Assembly: GCA_902519845.1 (NCBI GenBank)
Contig: CABYLQ010000002.1
Location: 1-64,000 of the forward strand
Direction of reading: 5' to 3'
Source: an uncultured Candidatus Actinomarina sp.
Lineage (GTDB): Bacteria > Actinomycetota > Acidimicrobiia > Actinomarinales > Actinomarinaceae
DNA length: 64,000 nucleotides
Position numbers and translations under genes: made by a program. How positions within the stretch are numbered: the stretch's first letter is position 1; every line of letters starts with the position of its first letter. Below are positions 1 to 8,345 of the stretch, piece by piece. The notes under the pieces were generated by a model. The model was not told where the DNA came from, ran no database searches, and saw only the letters and a program-made list of their open reading frames with translations.

Positions 1-174
1 TACATAACAAATATATGTTATTAATTTAATGTTTCAAATAATGATTATTAATTAAACATTAAAAAATTGATAATGGCAATATTGAAATAAGTGCAGTAAT
101 TAAATTTTTTCCACTTCTAGATTTTAGGTAAGAAACTCTTCTAACCAAAATAATAATGCTGTTGGTAAATGATT

Positions 175-1389
175 TTAGTGGAAATTAATTAATGATTTAT
201 ATGCTTCATCAATTAAGCTTTGGCCTCTATCATTAATTAAATATTCTCCGCCTAATTTATTTACAAGGTAACCAAAAGATAAATTACAGTCAGGATCTGA
301 AAATGTTGCACTACTTCCACCAAAACCAACATGACCAAACGCATTATTGCCGATCAAGAAGGAGCCTCCCTCTCCTTCAAAGTTTCCTCTGTTGTCCATA
401 TTTAACATAAATCCTTCAGAGAAATTTGTTGGAAGTAAAAGCATGCTGTCTATGTTTGATCTCATATTGGATTTACTTAGACGTTTGACCCCTTCTTTCG
501 AAAGTAAAGTTTCATCATTCTTAGCAAGTGGGGTCATCATTGCAGCTAAAGATCTTGAATTAGTAATACCACCAACTCCACCTAATTCAGATCTATAAGT
601 ATCTGTAGAGTTGTAGTCGTATCCGCCAGTATTAGTAAGTGATAATCTTTGCATTGAAGTAATATCATTTCTAAATATGTCTGCGAATTTACTTGGTTTA
701 TCTGATGGGCTTGATGTAAAAGGCGTAACTTTTGCAACTCTATGATCATGGCTTTCAGGTAATCCGATCCAATAATCAAGGTTTAACGGTTCGGCAATTT
801 CATCTTTAAAAAATTGACCAAGAGATTTTCCTGAAATTCGTCTAATTAATTCACCAATTAACCATCCCGTTGTCATCATGTGATAACCTGTCTCTTCACC
901 TGGTGTCCAAAATGGTTCTTCATTTTCCAGTAGTTCAACTACATAGTTCCAATCTAAAAATCCACCATCTTCTACATGAGTTTTAAGAGCAGGCAAACCA
1001 GCAGAGTGATTTAAAATCATCTCTACTGTCGTGTCTTGTTTTCCATTTTTTCCGTATTCAGGCCAATATTTAGTTACTTTCTCTTGTGCATTAAGAAGGC
1101 CTCTATCAATTAAGAGATGAGCACATAATGCAACGGCGGCTTTTGTACATGAAAACGCCACAGATAAAGTATTTTCGTTCCAATCTTCAACTTTTTCCTG
1201 TGTCGTATGCCCAGCAAAAATATCGACAGTTATCTCTCCATCTACTATTACGGACAGAGATGAGCCTATTTCATTATATTTATCAAAATTGATAGCAAAT
1301 GTCTCTGCTACATTTTGAAAATCTTGGTGACAAGTTCCCCTAATTGTTAATGATGATAGATATTCAGTCTCAACTATATTTTGACTCAT
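175..1389 (-). CDS. Serine hydrolase, beta-lactamase class C / esterase family
   Basis: A 404-residue protein of the penicillin-binding-protein-like serine hydrolase family (Pfam Beta-lactamase). The S-x-x-K nucleophile motif is SCTK at residues 80-83, and the second motif Tyr is Y169-H170 in a Y-H-x-x-T-x-G-W-L-x-G-E stretch typical of the esterase EstB / LACT-1 branch. There is no signal peptide, so it is probably cytoplasmic and hydrolyses an ester or amide rather than acting as a secreted beta-lactamase. The family is often found in lipid or polyester turnover, but the substrate cannot be told from sequence. It lies on the minus strand, 27 bases downstream of the DUF1295 gene and possibly co-transcribed with it. 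Confidence 0.85.
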   Translation of the reverse strand: MSQNIVETEYLSSLTIRGTCHQDFQNVAETFAINFDKYNEIGSSLSVIVDGEITVDIFAGHTTQEKVEDWNENTLSVAFSCTKAAVALCAHLLIDRGLLNAQEKVTKYWPEYGKNGKQDTTVEMILNHSAGLPALKTHVEDGGFLDWNYVVELLENEEPFWTPGEETGYHMMTTGWLIGELIRRISGKSLGQFFKDEIAEPLNLDYWIGLPESHDHRVAKVTPFTSSPSDKPSKFADIFRNDITSMQRLSLTNTGGYDYNSTDTYRSELGGVGGITNSRSLAAMMTPLAKNDETLLSKEGVKRLSKSNMRSNIDSMLLLPTNFSEGFMLNMDNRGNFEGEGGSFLIGNNAFGHVGFGGSSATFSDPDCNLSFGYLVNKLGGEYLINDRGQSLIDEAYKSLINFH

Positions 1390-1416
1390 ATTTTTAAAGT
1401 GTATACTTTTCTTTTC

Positions 1417-2289
1417 TTATTTAAATATTTTCATCATAAGAACAGGTGTGTTTGCTTTGTACTCTTGATAATCAGGTAATTCACCATAACGTTCATCAGC
1501 TATACGCTCTAACATAGGGACTCCCTCTAATTTTACTAACAGCAGATAAACAAAAACTGGAGATACTATTGCTGTTACATACTCAATACCAGATAAAGAA
1601 CTGAGTGATATTACAGCCATACCCACCCAAAGCGTAATTTCTCCAAAATAATTTGGATGACGAGACTTTGCCCAAAGTCCCGTAGAAATAAACATTGTTT
1701 TAGGATCTGAAATCTCCCTAAATTTTCTCTTTTGATAATCAGATATAACTTCAATTAAAAATCCTGACCACCATAAAACTATTCCAATAAAGGCAAGAAC
1801 TTCTAATTCAGCTTCTACAGGTGAAAGAATAGCAAGTATAGAAGCACCGGCTGTAAAGACTACCCATGCAGCTTGACCCATCCAATATTGTAAGAACCAA
1901 AAGAATTTTTTCTTCGCTTTATCAAATCTCTCATCCTTACCATCTTTGTTTATTCTCCTAAATAGAAAAATTCCAAGTCTTCCAGCCCAGACTATGACAT
2001 AAAGATAAAGTATGGTATCAATTGTTGTTGGATTATCTAATGAGAAATAAGCAATACTAGTTACTGAGATAAAAGTCAGGCTTCCCGTGAGATCATAAAA
2101 TTTTTCGGTCTGAAATAAGAATGATGGCAAAAATATTGCAAATTGAATTAAGACAGCCATGCTTATTAAAAATTTAAATGAGTTAAAGCCAAGAATCTCT
2201 GTTTCGATATTGTTAGCAGTAAAACTATATAAATATATTGCTAATAAAAATAAAGATACAATTATTATATTTTGTGTCTGTTTAGCCAT
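1417..2289 (-). CDS. DUF1295 membrane protein (steroid 5-alpha reductase-like fold)
   Basis: A 290-residue integral membrane protein with about seven hydrophobic segments. The C-terminal part carries the DUF1295 signature W-x-x-S-R-H-P-N-Y-F-G-E (residues about 207-218), shared with isoprenylcysteine methyltransferases and steroid 5-alpha reductases, where it forms part of the NADPH or SAM site. The likely role is a membrane redox or methyl-transfer reaction on a lipid; the substrate is unknown. Its start codon lies one base from the start of the divergent cupin gene, so the two promoters must overlap the opposite coding regions. Confidence 0.8.
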   Translation of the reverse strand: MAKQTQNIIIVSLFLLAIYLYSFTANNIETEILGFNSFKFLISMAVLIQFAIFLPSFLFQTEKFYDLTGSLTFISVTSIAYFSLDNPTTIDTILYLYVIVWAGRLGIFLFRRINKDGKDERFDKAKKKFFWFLQYWMGQAAWVVFTAGASILAILSPVEAELEVLAFIGIVLWWSGFLIEVISDYQKRKFREISDPKTMFISTGLWAKSRHPNYFGEITLWVGMAVISLSSLSGIEYVTAIVSPVFVYLLLVKLEGVPMLERIADERYGELPDYQEYKANTPVLMMKIFK

Positions 2290-2290
2290 T

Positions 2291-2665
2291 ATGGATTATT
2301 ATAAGCAGATGGATGATTACATCATAAAAAGATTCGAAAACCCTGATGAGGTTAGAGAGTTTGATAAAGGTAAATATGAAGTAGTAAATTTACCACACAT
2401 GACAATAGGTAAAGCTACATATCATAAAGGGTGGAAATGGTCAGATGATGTCTCTCCCCTTTCTGGTACAGAGTTTTGTGAGACAGAACATTTGGGAATG
2501 GTCATTAGTGGAAATGCTACAGTTGCATTTGAAAATGAAGAACCAAAGGTTATTGGTCCTGGAGATATTTTCTATGTATCCAACACCCCACATGATAGTT
2601 GGGTTGTTGGAGATGAAGATTATGTCTCAATTCATTTTATGGGTGCAGAGAAATATGCAGATTAG
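2291..2665 (+). CDS. Small cupin-domain protein
   Basis: A single-domain cupin of about 124 residues. The core shows the two cupin motifs: a G-x-x-x-x-x-E-H-type strand (T-E-H-L-G-M-V-I-S-G) and the second motif P-G-D-I-F-Y-V-S-N-T-P-H-D-S. The reading frame stays open to 2159, but that part is antisense to the DUF1295 gene, so the ATG at 2291 (or 2309) is the likely start. Cupins of this size bind a metal and act as sensors, isomerases or dioxygenases; no substrate can be named. A TATTAT box at 2263-2268 could drive it. Confidence 0.75.
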   Translation: MDYYKQMDDYIIKRFENPDEVREFDKGKYEVVNLPHMTIGKATYHKGWKWSDDVSPLSGTEFCETEHLGMVISGNATVAFENEEPKVIGPGDIFYVSNTPHDSWVVGDEDYVSIHFMGAEKYAD

Positions 2666-2672
2666 GTTTTAA

Positions 2673-3080
2673 GTGTCTTATTACGCAGATCATGGAGAAA
2701 TCCTCTTCCAAATTAGATTAAATGTTTCAGATACCTTCACTGACAATGAAGTACTCAATAAACTTTTGGAAAGTAATAATGCATCACTGATGTGCCAATA
2801 CGATGCATTTAAATTCTTTGTTAGAGAATGTGAAAACAAAAAGGAAACAGATAATTCTTTATATAAATGGACTAAAGACACAATTGAAGATGAAATTAAA
2901 AAAGCTAAATATAAAAAAATTCATTCAGTATACGTAGATAAACAGCAAGTCTATAAAGAAAATATTGCGGAAAAAATTATCGAAGAAATCAAATCTCTCA
3001 ATTTATCAACCATAGAATCCATAGACAAATTTGATACTCAACCTAAAAATAATCCTAAACCTCCAGAGAAATACAAATGA
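2673..3080 (+). CDS. Hypothetical protein, 135 residues
   Basis: I do not recognise this protein. It starts at a GTG seven bases after the cupin stop, so it is probably in the same transcript. It is soluble, rich in Lys and Glu, mainly helical in appearance, has two Cys in the first half (around residues 40 and 53), and ends in a Pro/Lys-rich tail. It ends in TGA, which shows that TGA is an ordinary stop in this genome. Confidence 0.6.
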   Translation: MSYYADHGEILFQIRLNVSDTFTDNEVLNKLLESNNASLMCQYDAFKFFVRECENKKETDNSLYKWTKDTIEDEIKKAKYKKIHSVYVDKQQVYKENIAEKIIEEIKSLNLSTIESIDKFDTQPKNNPKPPEKYK

Positions 3081-3096
3081 AACTAAACTCACCTTA

Positions 3097-3687
3097 ATGA
3101 AAAAAAAATACAGTTTACTTTTATTAATCCTTCTTTTGAATTTTTGTGGAACTGAAGATTCAGAAAGCACTCAAAGTACACAGATTGAAGTGAGTAACGT
3201 AGATTCAAATGTTGAAGAGCCTAATATTGATTTACTAACAGCTGTACAAGACAACAATTTAGAAATTGTAAACCAACATATTGCTTATGGTTCAGATATA
3301 AACCTTCAAGACGAAACGTTTTCAAATACTCCCCTAAATTTTGCGGGTATTTATGGATTAACAGAAATTGCTGAAGTTCTTGTTGATGCCGGCGCAGATC
3401 TAAACCTAGTAAACGCTGACAACTTTACTCCACTATGTAATGCAGCAGCTTGGGGGAATACAGAAGTGGTCACCATACTTCTTGATGCAGGTGCTGATAT
3501 ATCAGCAAAATGTTTTGAAACACAAATTGGAATTTCCGTAGCTGTAGCAATAGCTATCAGTGCTCCATATTCAGATTATATAAAAGCACTATATGTCGAT
3601 CATGGAGAAAAATATAATATTCCTTATGACGAAGCAAAAATTATTGCAGGTAGAGAAAAAGTTACAGAGCTGCTCAGTAGTAGGTAA
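3097..3687 (+). CDS. Ankyrin-repeat lipoprotein
   Basis: About 196 residues. The start at 3097 gives a lipoprotein signal: M-K-K-K, a run of leucines, then L-N-F-C with the modified Cys near residue 17; the upstream open frame overlaps the previous gene and is ignored. A short acidic linker is followed by about three ankyrin repeats, recognisable from L-L-x-A-V-x-x-N-N-L-E-I-V, G-L-T-E-I-A-E-V-L-V-D-A-G-A-D and G-N-T-E-V-V-T-I-L-L-D-A-G-A-D. It probably mediates protein contacts at the outer face of the membrane. The lipobox has Phe at -1, which is unusual (see findings). Confidence 0.8.
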   Translation: MKKKYSLLLLILLLNFCGTEDSESTQSTQIEVSNVDSNVEEPNIDLLTAVQDNNLEIVNQHIAYGSDINLQDETFSNTPLNFAGIYGLTEIAEVLVDAGADLNLVNADNFTPLCNAAAWGNTEVVTILLDAGADISAKCFETQIGISVAVAIAISAPYSDYIKALYVDHGEKYNIPYDEAKIIAGREKVTELLSSR

Positions 3688-3692
3688 ATATG

Positions 3693-3710
3693 TTCAAAAT
3701 TAAATTTGAA
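3693..3710. terminator. Weak dyad between convergent genes
   Basis: TTCAAA at 3693-3698 pairs with TTTGAA at 3705-3710 over a 6-base spacer, with A/T runs on both sides. It lies between the ends of the ankyrin lipoprotein and the convergent metalloprotease gene and could serve as a weak two-way terminator. The stem is AT-rich and short, so the call is tentative. Confidence 0.3.
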
Positions 3711-3713
3711 AAT

Positions 3714-4862
3714 TTATTTTGATAATAAAATTGCCATTATCTGATCTTCAGGAAGATCTAAAAATTCATAAAATTCTTCAAGGTATGTCCTGTAATCTCT
3801 TCCAAATTGCAGTTCAAATGATTTTTCAAACCCAAATTCTTCATACAAAGAATAAATATCCAAGATTTTATCTTCTCCGTGATCGTTTACAAGATAAGCT
3901 ATAAACCAAGCTCCAATTTCATAAGCAATTTGTTTATCGACAGGTTCAGCATTTTCATTAAATGTTATATTATTTAGTTTTAAACCAGATTCTTTAAAAA
4001 TCTCTAATCTACTTTTATTACCATATCTATCTTTTTCACACAGTATCGTACAATACATTTGTTCCTTAAACCAACTCATGTCATTGATTGTCCGTGCATA
4101 ATCAATATAACTGAAATAAACGGCCGCACCTTCGTTCCACCATGGAACATCGTCCTCAGGATTATCTCCCGAAAATCTACCATTGAGCATCCTTTGCCCG
4201 TCGTAACTATCTGTTGAATAATGCGAAGTTTGGAATATGTGAAACATTTCATGTAATGTCACATAACCCATGGATGAAGCATGTTCAGGCAAGTCATGTG
4301 TCCTGCTAATGAATAAACTGTATCCATCTCTTTGAGGTATGCTACCTATTGCAGAACCGGCAACACCACCATTAGGTTCAACAAATAAACCATTACGTTC
4401 ATATTCTTCCCTCGAATCTTCATTATCACCACATCTACTATTGTCATAACCGTCCCGCATAAATAGTTTTTTATGCTCTTCTTCTAAAAATTCGCAAAAT
4501 ACAGGTTCTAGTGCTAGTGCAGATTCTGGATTGTATTTATCAAGTTGTACAAGGTAAATAGGATATAAATTTTCAATAACTACATTTGGTTGTGTAAAAT
4601 ATAGTTCTTCAGATATTGCAACCCAGGCTTTCAACATTTCTTGATGTTCATTTGAAACTGATTCTGCAATAAAATATATAATTTCACGATTATCAGGATA
4701 AGAGGTTGTAGAATTTTGTTCTTCATTTGGCGTTTCAGAAGTAGACTCATTTGAAATTTCTTCATCAGATAAAATTGTGTCATCAGATAAATTAGAACTA
4801 TGAGAATCAACAGTACAAAATGTGATAGTTAAAGAAAAGATGATAATAAAGTAATTTTTCAC
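3714..4862 (-). CDS. Putative gluzincin metalloprotease lipoprotein, copy 2
   Basis: A 382-residue secreted protein. The N-terminus has a lipoprotein-type signal ending I-T-F-C with Cys16, then a Ser/Glu-rich linker to about residue 55. The zinc motif HEMFH is at residues 204-208 and a likely third ligand lies in W-W-N-E-G-A-A at E244, the arrangement of gluzincin (peptidase MA-like) domains. Cys pairs in the 120-150 region could form disulfides. It is a paralogue of the gene immediately upstream, separated by only 3 bases, so the two form one operon. The substrate is unknown; an anchored cell-surface protease is the simplest reading. Confidence 0.7.
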   Translation of the reverse strand: MKNYFIIIFSLTITFCTVDSHSSNLSDDTILSDEEISNESTSETPNEEQNSTTSYPDNREIIYFIAESVSNEHQEMLKAWVAISEELYFTQPNVVIENLYPIYLVQLDKYNPESALALEPVFCEFLEEEHKKLFMRDGYDNSRCGDNEDSREEYERNGLFVEPNGGVAGSAIGSIPQRDGYSLFISRTHDLPEHASSMGYVTLHEMFHIFQTSHYSTDSYDGQRMLNGRFSGDNPEDDVPWWNEGAAVYFSYIDYARTINDMSWFKEQMYCTILCEKDRYGNKSRLEIFKESGLKLNNITFNENAEPVDKQIAYEIGAWFIAYLVNDHGEDKILDIYSLYEEFGFEKSFELQFGRDYRTYLEEFYEFLDLPEDQIMAILLSK

Positions 4863-4865
4863 AAT

Positions 4866-6017
4866 TTATTTAGATGATAAAATTTTCATTATTTGATCTT
4901 CAGGAAGGTCTAAAAATTCATAAAATTCTTCAAGGTAAGTACTGTAATCTTTTCCAAATTGCATTTCAAATGATTTTTCAAACCCAAATTCATCATACAA
5001 AGAATAAATATCCAGGATTTTATCTTCTCCGTGTTCATTTACAAGATACGCTACAAACCAAGCTCCAATTTCATAACCTATCTGTTTATTAATAGGTTCA
5101 GGATTTCCACCATATGTTATATTATTTAGTTTTACACCGGTTTCTTTAAGAATCTCTAATCTACTTTTATTACCATAACTGTCAAATTCACACAGTAATG
5201 CACATTCCATTTCATTCTTAAACCAACTCATGTCATTGATTGTTCTTGCATAATCAATGTAACTGAAGTATGTTGCGGCACCTTCTTGCCACCACGGAAC
5301 ATCATCTTCAGGATTATCACCAGAGTATCTACCAAGGAGTTTATACACCTCATCAACCTCAGTGGTAGAGGTTATATGTGAATTTTGAAATATGTGAAAC
5401 ATTTCATGTAATGTTACATATCCCATGGATGAAGCATGTTCAGGCAAGTCATGTGTCTTACTAATGAATAAATTGTATCCATCTCTTTGAACTGAGCTAC
5501 TTATTTGAGAATGGGCAATACGACCATCAGGCTCAACAAATAAACCATAACGTTCATAATCTTCCCTCGAATCTTCATTATCACTACATCTACTACTGTC
5601 ATAACTATCCTGTATAAATAGTTTTTTATGCTCTTCTTCTAAATATTCACAATATACAGGTTCTAGTGCTAGTGCAGATTCTGAATTATTGCGATCAAGT
5701 TGTACAAGGTATATCGGATATAAATTTTCAATAACTACATTTGGTTGAGTAAAATATAGTTCTTCAGATATTGCAACCCACTTTTTCAACATTTCTTGAT
5801 GTTCATTTGAAACAGTGGAAGCGATAAAATATTTAATTTCACGATTATCAAGATAAGAAGTTGTAGAATTATCTTCATCATTAGGCGTTTCAGAAGTAGA
5901 CTCATTTATAATTTCTTCATCCGATAAAATTGTGCCATCAGATATGTTAGAACCATCAGAATCTACACTACAAAATGTGATGGTTAAAGAAAAAATGATA
6001 ATAAAGTAACTTTTCAC
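4866..6017 (-). CDS. Putative gluzincin metalloprotease lipoprotein, copy 1
   Basis: A 383-residue protein that aligns with its downstream neighbour over its whole length, with most positions identical by eye. It has the same signal ending I-T-F-C, an HEMFH zinc motif near residue 204, and W-W-Q-E-G-A-A with the presumed third zinc ligand. The segment between the HExxH and the WWxEG motifs is a little longer and differs most between the copies, which may reflect different substrate pockets. First gene of the two-gene unit, with the tRNA-Val gene just upstream on the same strand. Confidence 0.7.
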   Translation of the reverse strand: MKSYFIIIFSLTITFCSVDSDGSNISDGTILSDEEIINESTSETPNDEDNSTTSYLDNREIKYFIASTVSNEHQEMLKKWVAISEELYFTQPNVVIENLYPIYLVQLDRNNSESALALEPVYCEYLEEEHKKLFIQDSYDSSRCSDNEDSREDYERYGLFVEPDGRIAHSQISSSVQRDGYNLFISKTHDLPEHASSMGYVTLHEMFHIFQNSHITSTTEVDEVYKLLGRYSGDNPEDDVPWWQEGAATYFSYIDYARTINDMSWFKNEMECALLCEFDSYGNKSRLEILKETGVKLNNITYGGNPEPINKQIGYEIGAWFVAYLVNEHGEDKILDIYSLYDEFGFEKSFEMQFGKDYSTYLEEFYEFLDLPEDQIMKILSSK

Positions 6018-6047
6018 AATTTAATAATAATCTTAAAAATAAATTTG

Positions 6048-6121
6048 TGGGAGATACAAGATTTGAACTTGTGACATCTACCTTGTCGAGGTAGCGCTCT
6101 GCCAGACTGAGCTAATCTCCC
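6048..6121 (-). tRNA. tRNA-Val (GAC), with C at position 33
   Basis: A 74-base cloverleaf read on the minus strand: acceptor GGGAGAT pairs with ATCTCCC, the D arm contains TAGCTCAG, the anticodon stem is CTACC/GGTAG, the T loop is TTCAAAT, and the discriminator is A. The anticodon loop is TCGACAA, so the anticodon is GAC (Val) but position 33 is C instead of the near-universal U. No CCA is encoded. The gene probably belongs to the Gly-Cys-Val tRNA cluster known in actinobacteria, here split by three protein genes. Confidence 0.85.
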
Positions 6122-6163
6122 GTATAAAAAAATATAGCAGTATAAATAGGATTTGTAGAATAA

Positions 6164-6367
6164 TTATTCTTCTACTGTTACTAATCGTTTTCCAAATCGT
6201 AGAAATAATCGTTCCGTAAGTTCAATAATTAGATTTAAAATCCAAAGACCTATATACAAAGCAATAAATATGTTAATTAATTGAATTAAAGCAAACACAA
6301 TCAAGCTATAAACAATGATCCAAGATATTGTAAATTTAAACGAATATATGGGTGACTGGCTATTCAT
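6164..6367 (-). CDS. Small membrane protein, 67 residues
   Basis: Two hydrophobic segments (about residues 12-34 and 36-52) are followed by a basic, charged tail ending V-T-V-E-E. I do not recognise the family. Its ATG overlaps the stop of the SRAP gene by one base (TAATG), so it is translationally coupled to it and is the last gene of the peptidase E-SRAP transcript. Confidence 0.55.
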   Translation of the reverse strand: MNSQSPIYSFKFTISWIIVYSLIVFALIQLINIFIALYIGLWILNLIIELTERLFLRFGKRLVTVEE

Positions 6368-7011
6368 TAGAAAGGTAGATCCGTGAATTCCTTGATTAAT
6401 TCTTCATTATTGTTTTTTGGATTATTAACTGATTTAGATACCTGATAAAACTCAATACGATTTCCAAAATCATGGGATATATCTGAATGTATGTCTTCAG
6501 GATTATCGTCTGATAACCAAACACCTGTTGAAACATCATCAAGTATAAGTGGAGATCTATCATGTACTTCATTTATCTCAACTGGTGCAGCCGTTGTTAT
6601 AATTGTAAATTCCGTTGAACCATCAGAACGATCCCAATACAAGCCAGCTGCTAGCAAATTTTCATCATTTGTGTTTTTAAAAAAATATGGTTGTTTTCCT
6701 TCATCTACTACTTTCCATTCAAACCATCCAGATATTGGAACTAGACATCTACTTTTTTTGAATGCAGATATAAATGTTTTCTTTTCTAAAAGTGACTCAA
6801 ATCTTGTATTAAACAATGGTCTAGAATTACTTTGATCTTTTAACCACTGTGGATAATATCCCCAGGTACATTCTTTTAACTTGTTGTCAATTACAACCGG
6901 AACTGATGTCTGTGGTGCAATATTGAAATTCTCTTCAAAAGAAAACCCATCAATATTCTCTACAAATGAAAGATTGCCTAAATCAATTGAAAAATAATAT
7001 CTTCCGCACAT
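6367..7011 (-). CDS. SRAP-domain protein (YedK/HMCES family)
   Basis: A 214-residue SOS-response-associated peptidase family protein. After removal of Met1 the N-terminal Cys (M-C-G-R-Y) is the residue that in YedK and HMCES forms a thiazolidine crosslink with abasic sites in single-stranded DNA. Other family residues are visible: the Asn in F-N-T-R-F-E-S, the Glu in S-G-W-F-E-W, and the His in V-H-D-R-S-P. Its role is to protect abasic sites at stalled forks. It follows the peptidase E-like gene with no gap. No SOS box is visible just upstream, although the genome has an active-looking LexA system. Confidence 0.9.
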   Translation of the reverse strand: MCGRYYFSIDLGNLSFVENIDGFSFEENFNIAPQTSVPVVIDNKLKECTWGYYPQWLKDQSNSRPLFNTRFESLLEKKTFISAFKKSRCLVPISGWFEWKVVDEGKQPYFFKNTNDENLLAAGLYWDRSDGSTEFTIITTAAPVEINEVHDRSPLILDDVSTGVWLSDDNPEDIHSDISHDFGNRIEFYQVSKSVNNPKNNNEELIKEFTDLPF

Positions 7012-7689
7012 TTATATATCCAAGACTGATAATTCTAATACATCGCCATTTTCATAGGTATGTTCATCTTTCTTGTGCATAATATGTACATTTTGATCTC
7101 CTATAACTTCTAATTTATCATTATTAAGCACAAGATAAGTATTCATTTCTAATCCCAAAATTTTGTACTTTGATTTGTGTATTTGTTTAGAGGAAGAAAG
7201 TATTGCTTTATAGAGAACTTCATTCCAATGTGGCAAAACCATAGAGTTTTTGAAGAAACCAAAACCTTTACCTTTATTCATTTTTTCACCCATAATCATT
7301 GCCCCTGCGCTACAACCAGCAAGAATTCCACCACTGTTATGGATGGTTAAGAGCTTTTCCCAAGCTAACGATGAACTTAAAGTCTCATAAAGATGATTTG
7401 GATTACCTCCTGAAAAATAAACAAAATTTGCTTTTTCAATTTCAGCTAAAGTTTCTGGTTTATTGTAATCATCAACATTAAGAGCTCGTATAGATTTATG
7501 ATTTACATTTAGTTTCGAAAAATGATCATCGCCTAGATCTAACCAATATTGAATTCTTTCATTACTTTCTAGACCAGCAGCTGTGGGAAAACAAAGGACG
7601 TATGGGTCATTATTTAATTTATCTAACAATATTTCGTCATAGGGACGAATTATATCTAAATATTCTCCTGCACCAGTTATCGCTATCAT
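7012..7689 (-). CDS. Peptidase E-like protein (family S51, class I glutaminase fold)
   Basis: A 225-residue protein of the peptidase S51 / cyanophycinase-like group. The nucleophile elbow is A-G-C-S-A-G-A-M with Ser127, and the upstream F-S-G-G-N-P motif (about residues 92-97) is the usual oxyanion segment. It starts with M-I-A-I-T-G-A-G-E-Y. Likely cytoplasmic; it may cleave a dipeptide or an acyl group, but the C-terminal beta strands differ enough from classic PepE that the substrate is open. It lies 9 bases downstream of the tRNA-Cys gene, so tRNA and protein genes may share a transcript. Confidence 0.75.
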   Translation of the reverse strand: MIAITGAGEYLDIIRPYDEILLDKLNNDPYVLCFPTAAGLESNERIQYWLDLGDDHFSKLNVNHKSIRALNVDDYNKPETLAEIEKANFVYFSGGNPNHLYETLSSSLAWEKLLTIHNSGGILAGCSAGAMIMGEKMNKGKGFGFFKNSMVLPHWNEVLYKAILSSSKQIHKSKYKILGLEMNTYLVLNNDKLEVIGDQNVHIMHKKDEHTYENGDVLELSVLDI

Positions 7690-7698
7690 TTATATTTG

Positions 7699-7769
7699 AG
7701 GCGACGACCGGAATCGAACCGGTGTACAAGGTTTTGCAGACCTCTGCGTAGCCACTCCGCCACGTCGCC
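7699..7769 (-). tRNA. tRNA-Cys (GCA)
   Basis: A 71-base cloverleaf on the minus strand. The acceptor GGCGACG pairs with CGTCGCC, the anticodon loop is CTGCAAA with anticodon GCA, the T loop is TTCGATT, and the discriminator is U, the identity base for CysRS. No CCA is encoded. The anticodon stem includes one G-U pair. Confidence 0.97.
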
Positions 7770-7775
7770 ATGATG

Positions 7776-7849
7776 AGCGGTAGAAGGGATTCGAACCCTC
7801 GACCTTCTCGTTGGCAACGAGACGCTCTAGCCAGCTGAGCTACTACCGC
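7776..7849 (-). tRNA. tRNA-Gly (GCC)
   Basis: A 74-base cloverleaf on the minus strand. The acceptor GCGGTAG pairs with CTACCGC, the anticodon loop is TTGCCAA with anticodon GCC, the T loop is TTCGAAT, and the discriminator is U. No CCA is encoded. It lies 6 bases from tRNA-Cys, so the two are processed from one transcript. Confidence 0.97.
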
Positions 7850-7891
7850 AATAAATTAATAATAGTTTATCTACGTTATTTATAAAAAGAA

Positions 7892-8329
7892 TTAATCAGT
7901 TGATCCAAAACCACCTGTAGATCTTTCTGTATCAGGTAAGTTGTCTACAATTTTAAATTCAACACTATTTGTATTTATAAGTACCAATTGAGCAATTCTG
8001 TCACCAGTACTTATCTGATAATCAGTACTCCCAAGATTAATAAGTGGCACCATCAATTCACCTGTGTATCCGGGATCAATTAGTCCTGGGCTATTAATTA
8101 AAGTAATTTTATATTTTGAAGCTAAGCCAGAACGGGGTAAAACAAACCCAGCACATAAATTAGGTAAATTTATTGCAATTCCAGTATTAATTAGTTGTAC
8201 TTCTTTCGAAGGAATTAAAGCATCTTCAGAAGAACTTATGTCATAGCCTATATCAGAATCATACTTTCGAGATGGTAAAGTTGCATTATTATTAGTAAGT
8301 TGTATTTCTATCTCAATATTTTTATTCAA
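7892..8329 (-). CDS. dut: dUTP diphosphatase
   Basis: A 145-residue trimeric dUTPase that hydrolyses dUTP to dUMP and pyrophosphate, keeping uracil out of DNA and feeding thymidylate synthesis. All five motifs are present in order: S-D-I-G-Y-D (about 25-30), P-R-S-G-L-A-S-K (about 65), the uracil-binding G-L-I-D-P-G-Y-T-G-E-L (about 82-92), G-D-R-I-A-Q-L-V (about 109-116), and the C-terminal arm R-S-T-G-G-F-G-S-T. Length is normal for the family. It is divergent from the hypothetical membrane protein at 8346. Confidence 0.96.
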   Translation of the reverse strand: MNKNIEIEIQLTNNNATLPSRKYDSDIGYDISSSEDALIPSKEVQLINTGIAINLPNLCAGFVLPRSGLASKYKITLINSPGLIDPGYTGELMVPLINLGSTDYQISTGDRIAQLVLINTNSVEFKIVDNLPDTERSTGGFGSTD

Positions 8330-8345
8330 TGGTAACCTTTCATTG

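Noticed and set aside
1-174. Dyad ATAACA...TGTTAT at 4-21 as an operator
   Set aside because: The region is extremely AT-rich, so such repeats are expected by chance; no gene start is near it. I see nothing else in these 174 bases.
6048-6121. tRNA-Asp (GTC) on the plus strand
   Set aside because: The plus-strand loop reads TTGTCGA, but the D-arm TAGCTCAG and the T loop TTCAAAT are in the correct order only on the minus strand.
6164-6367. Assignment to DUF4282
   Set aside because: Only the general pattern of two membrane segments and a charged tail fits; no diagnostic residues are seen.
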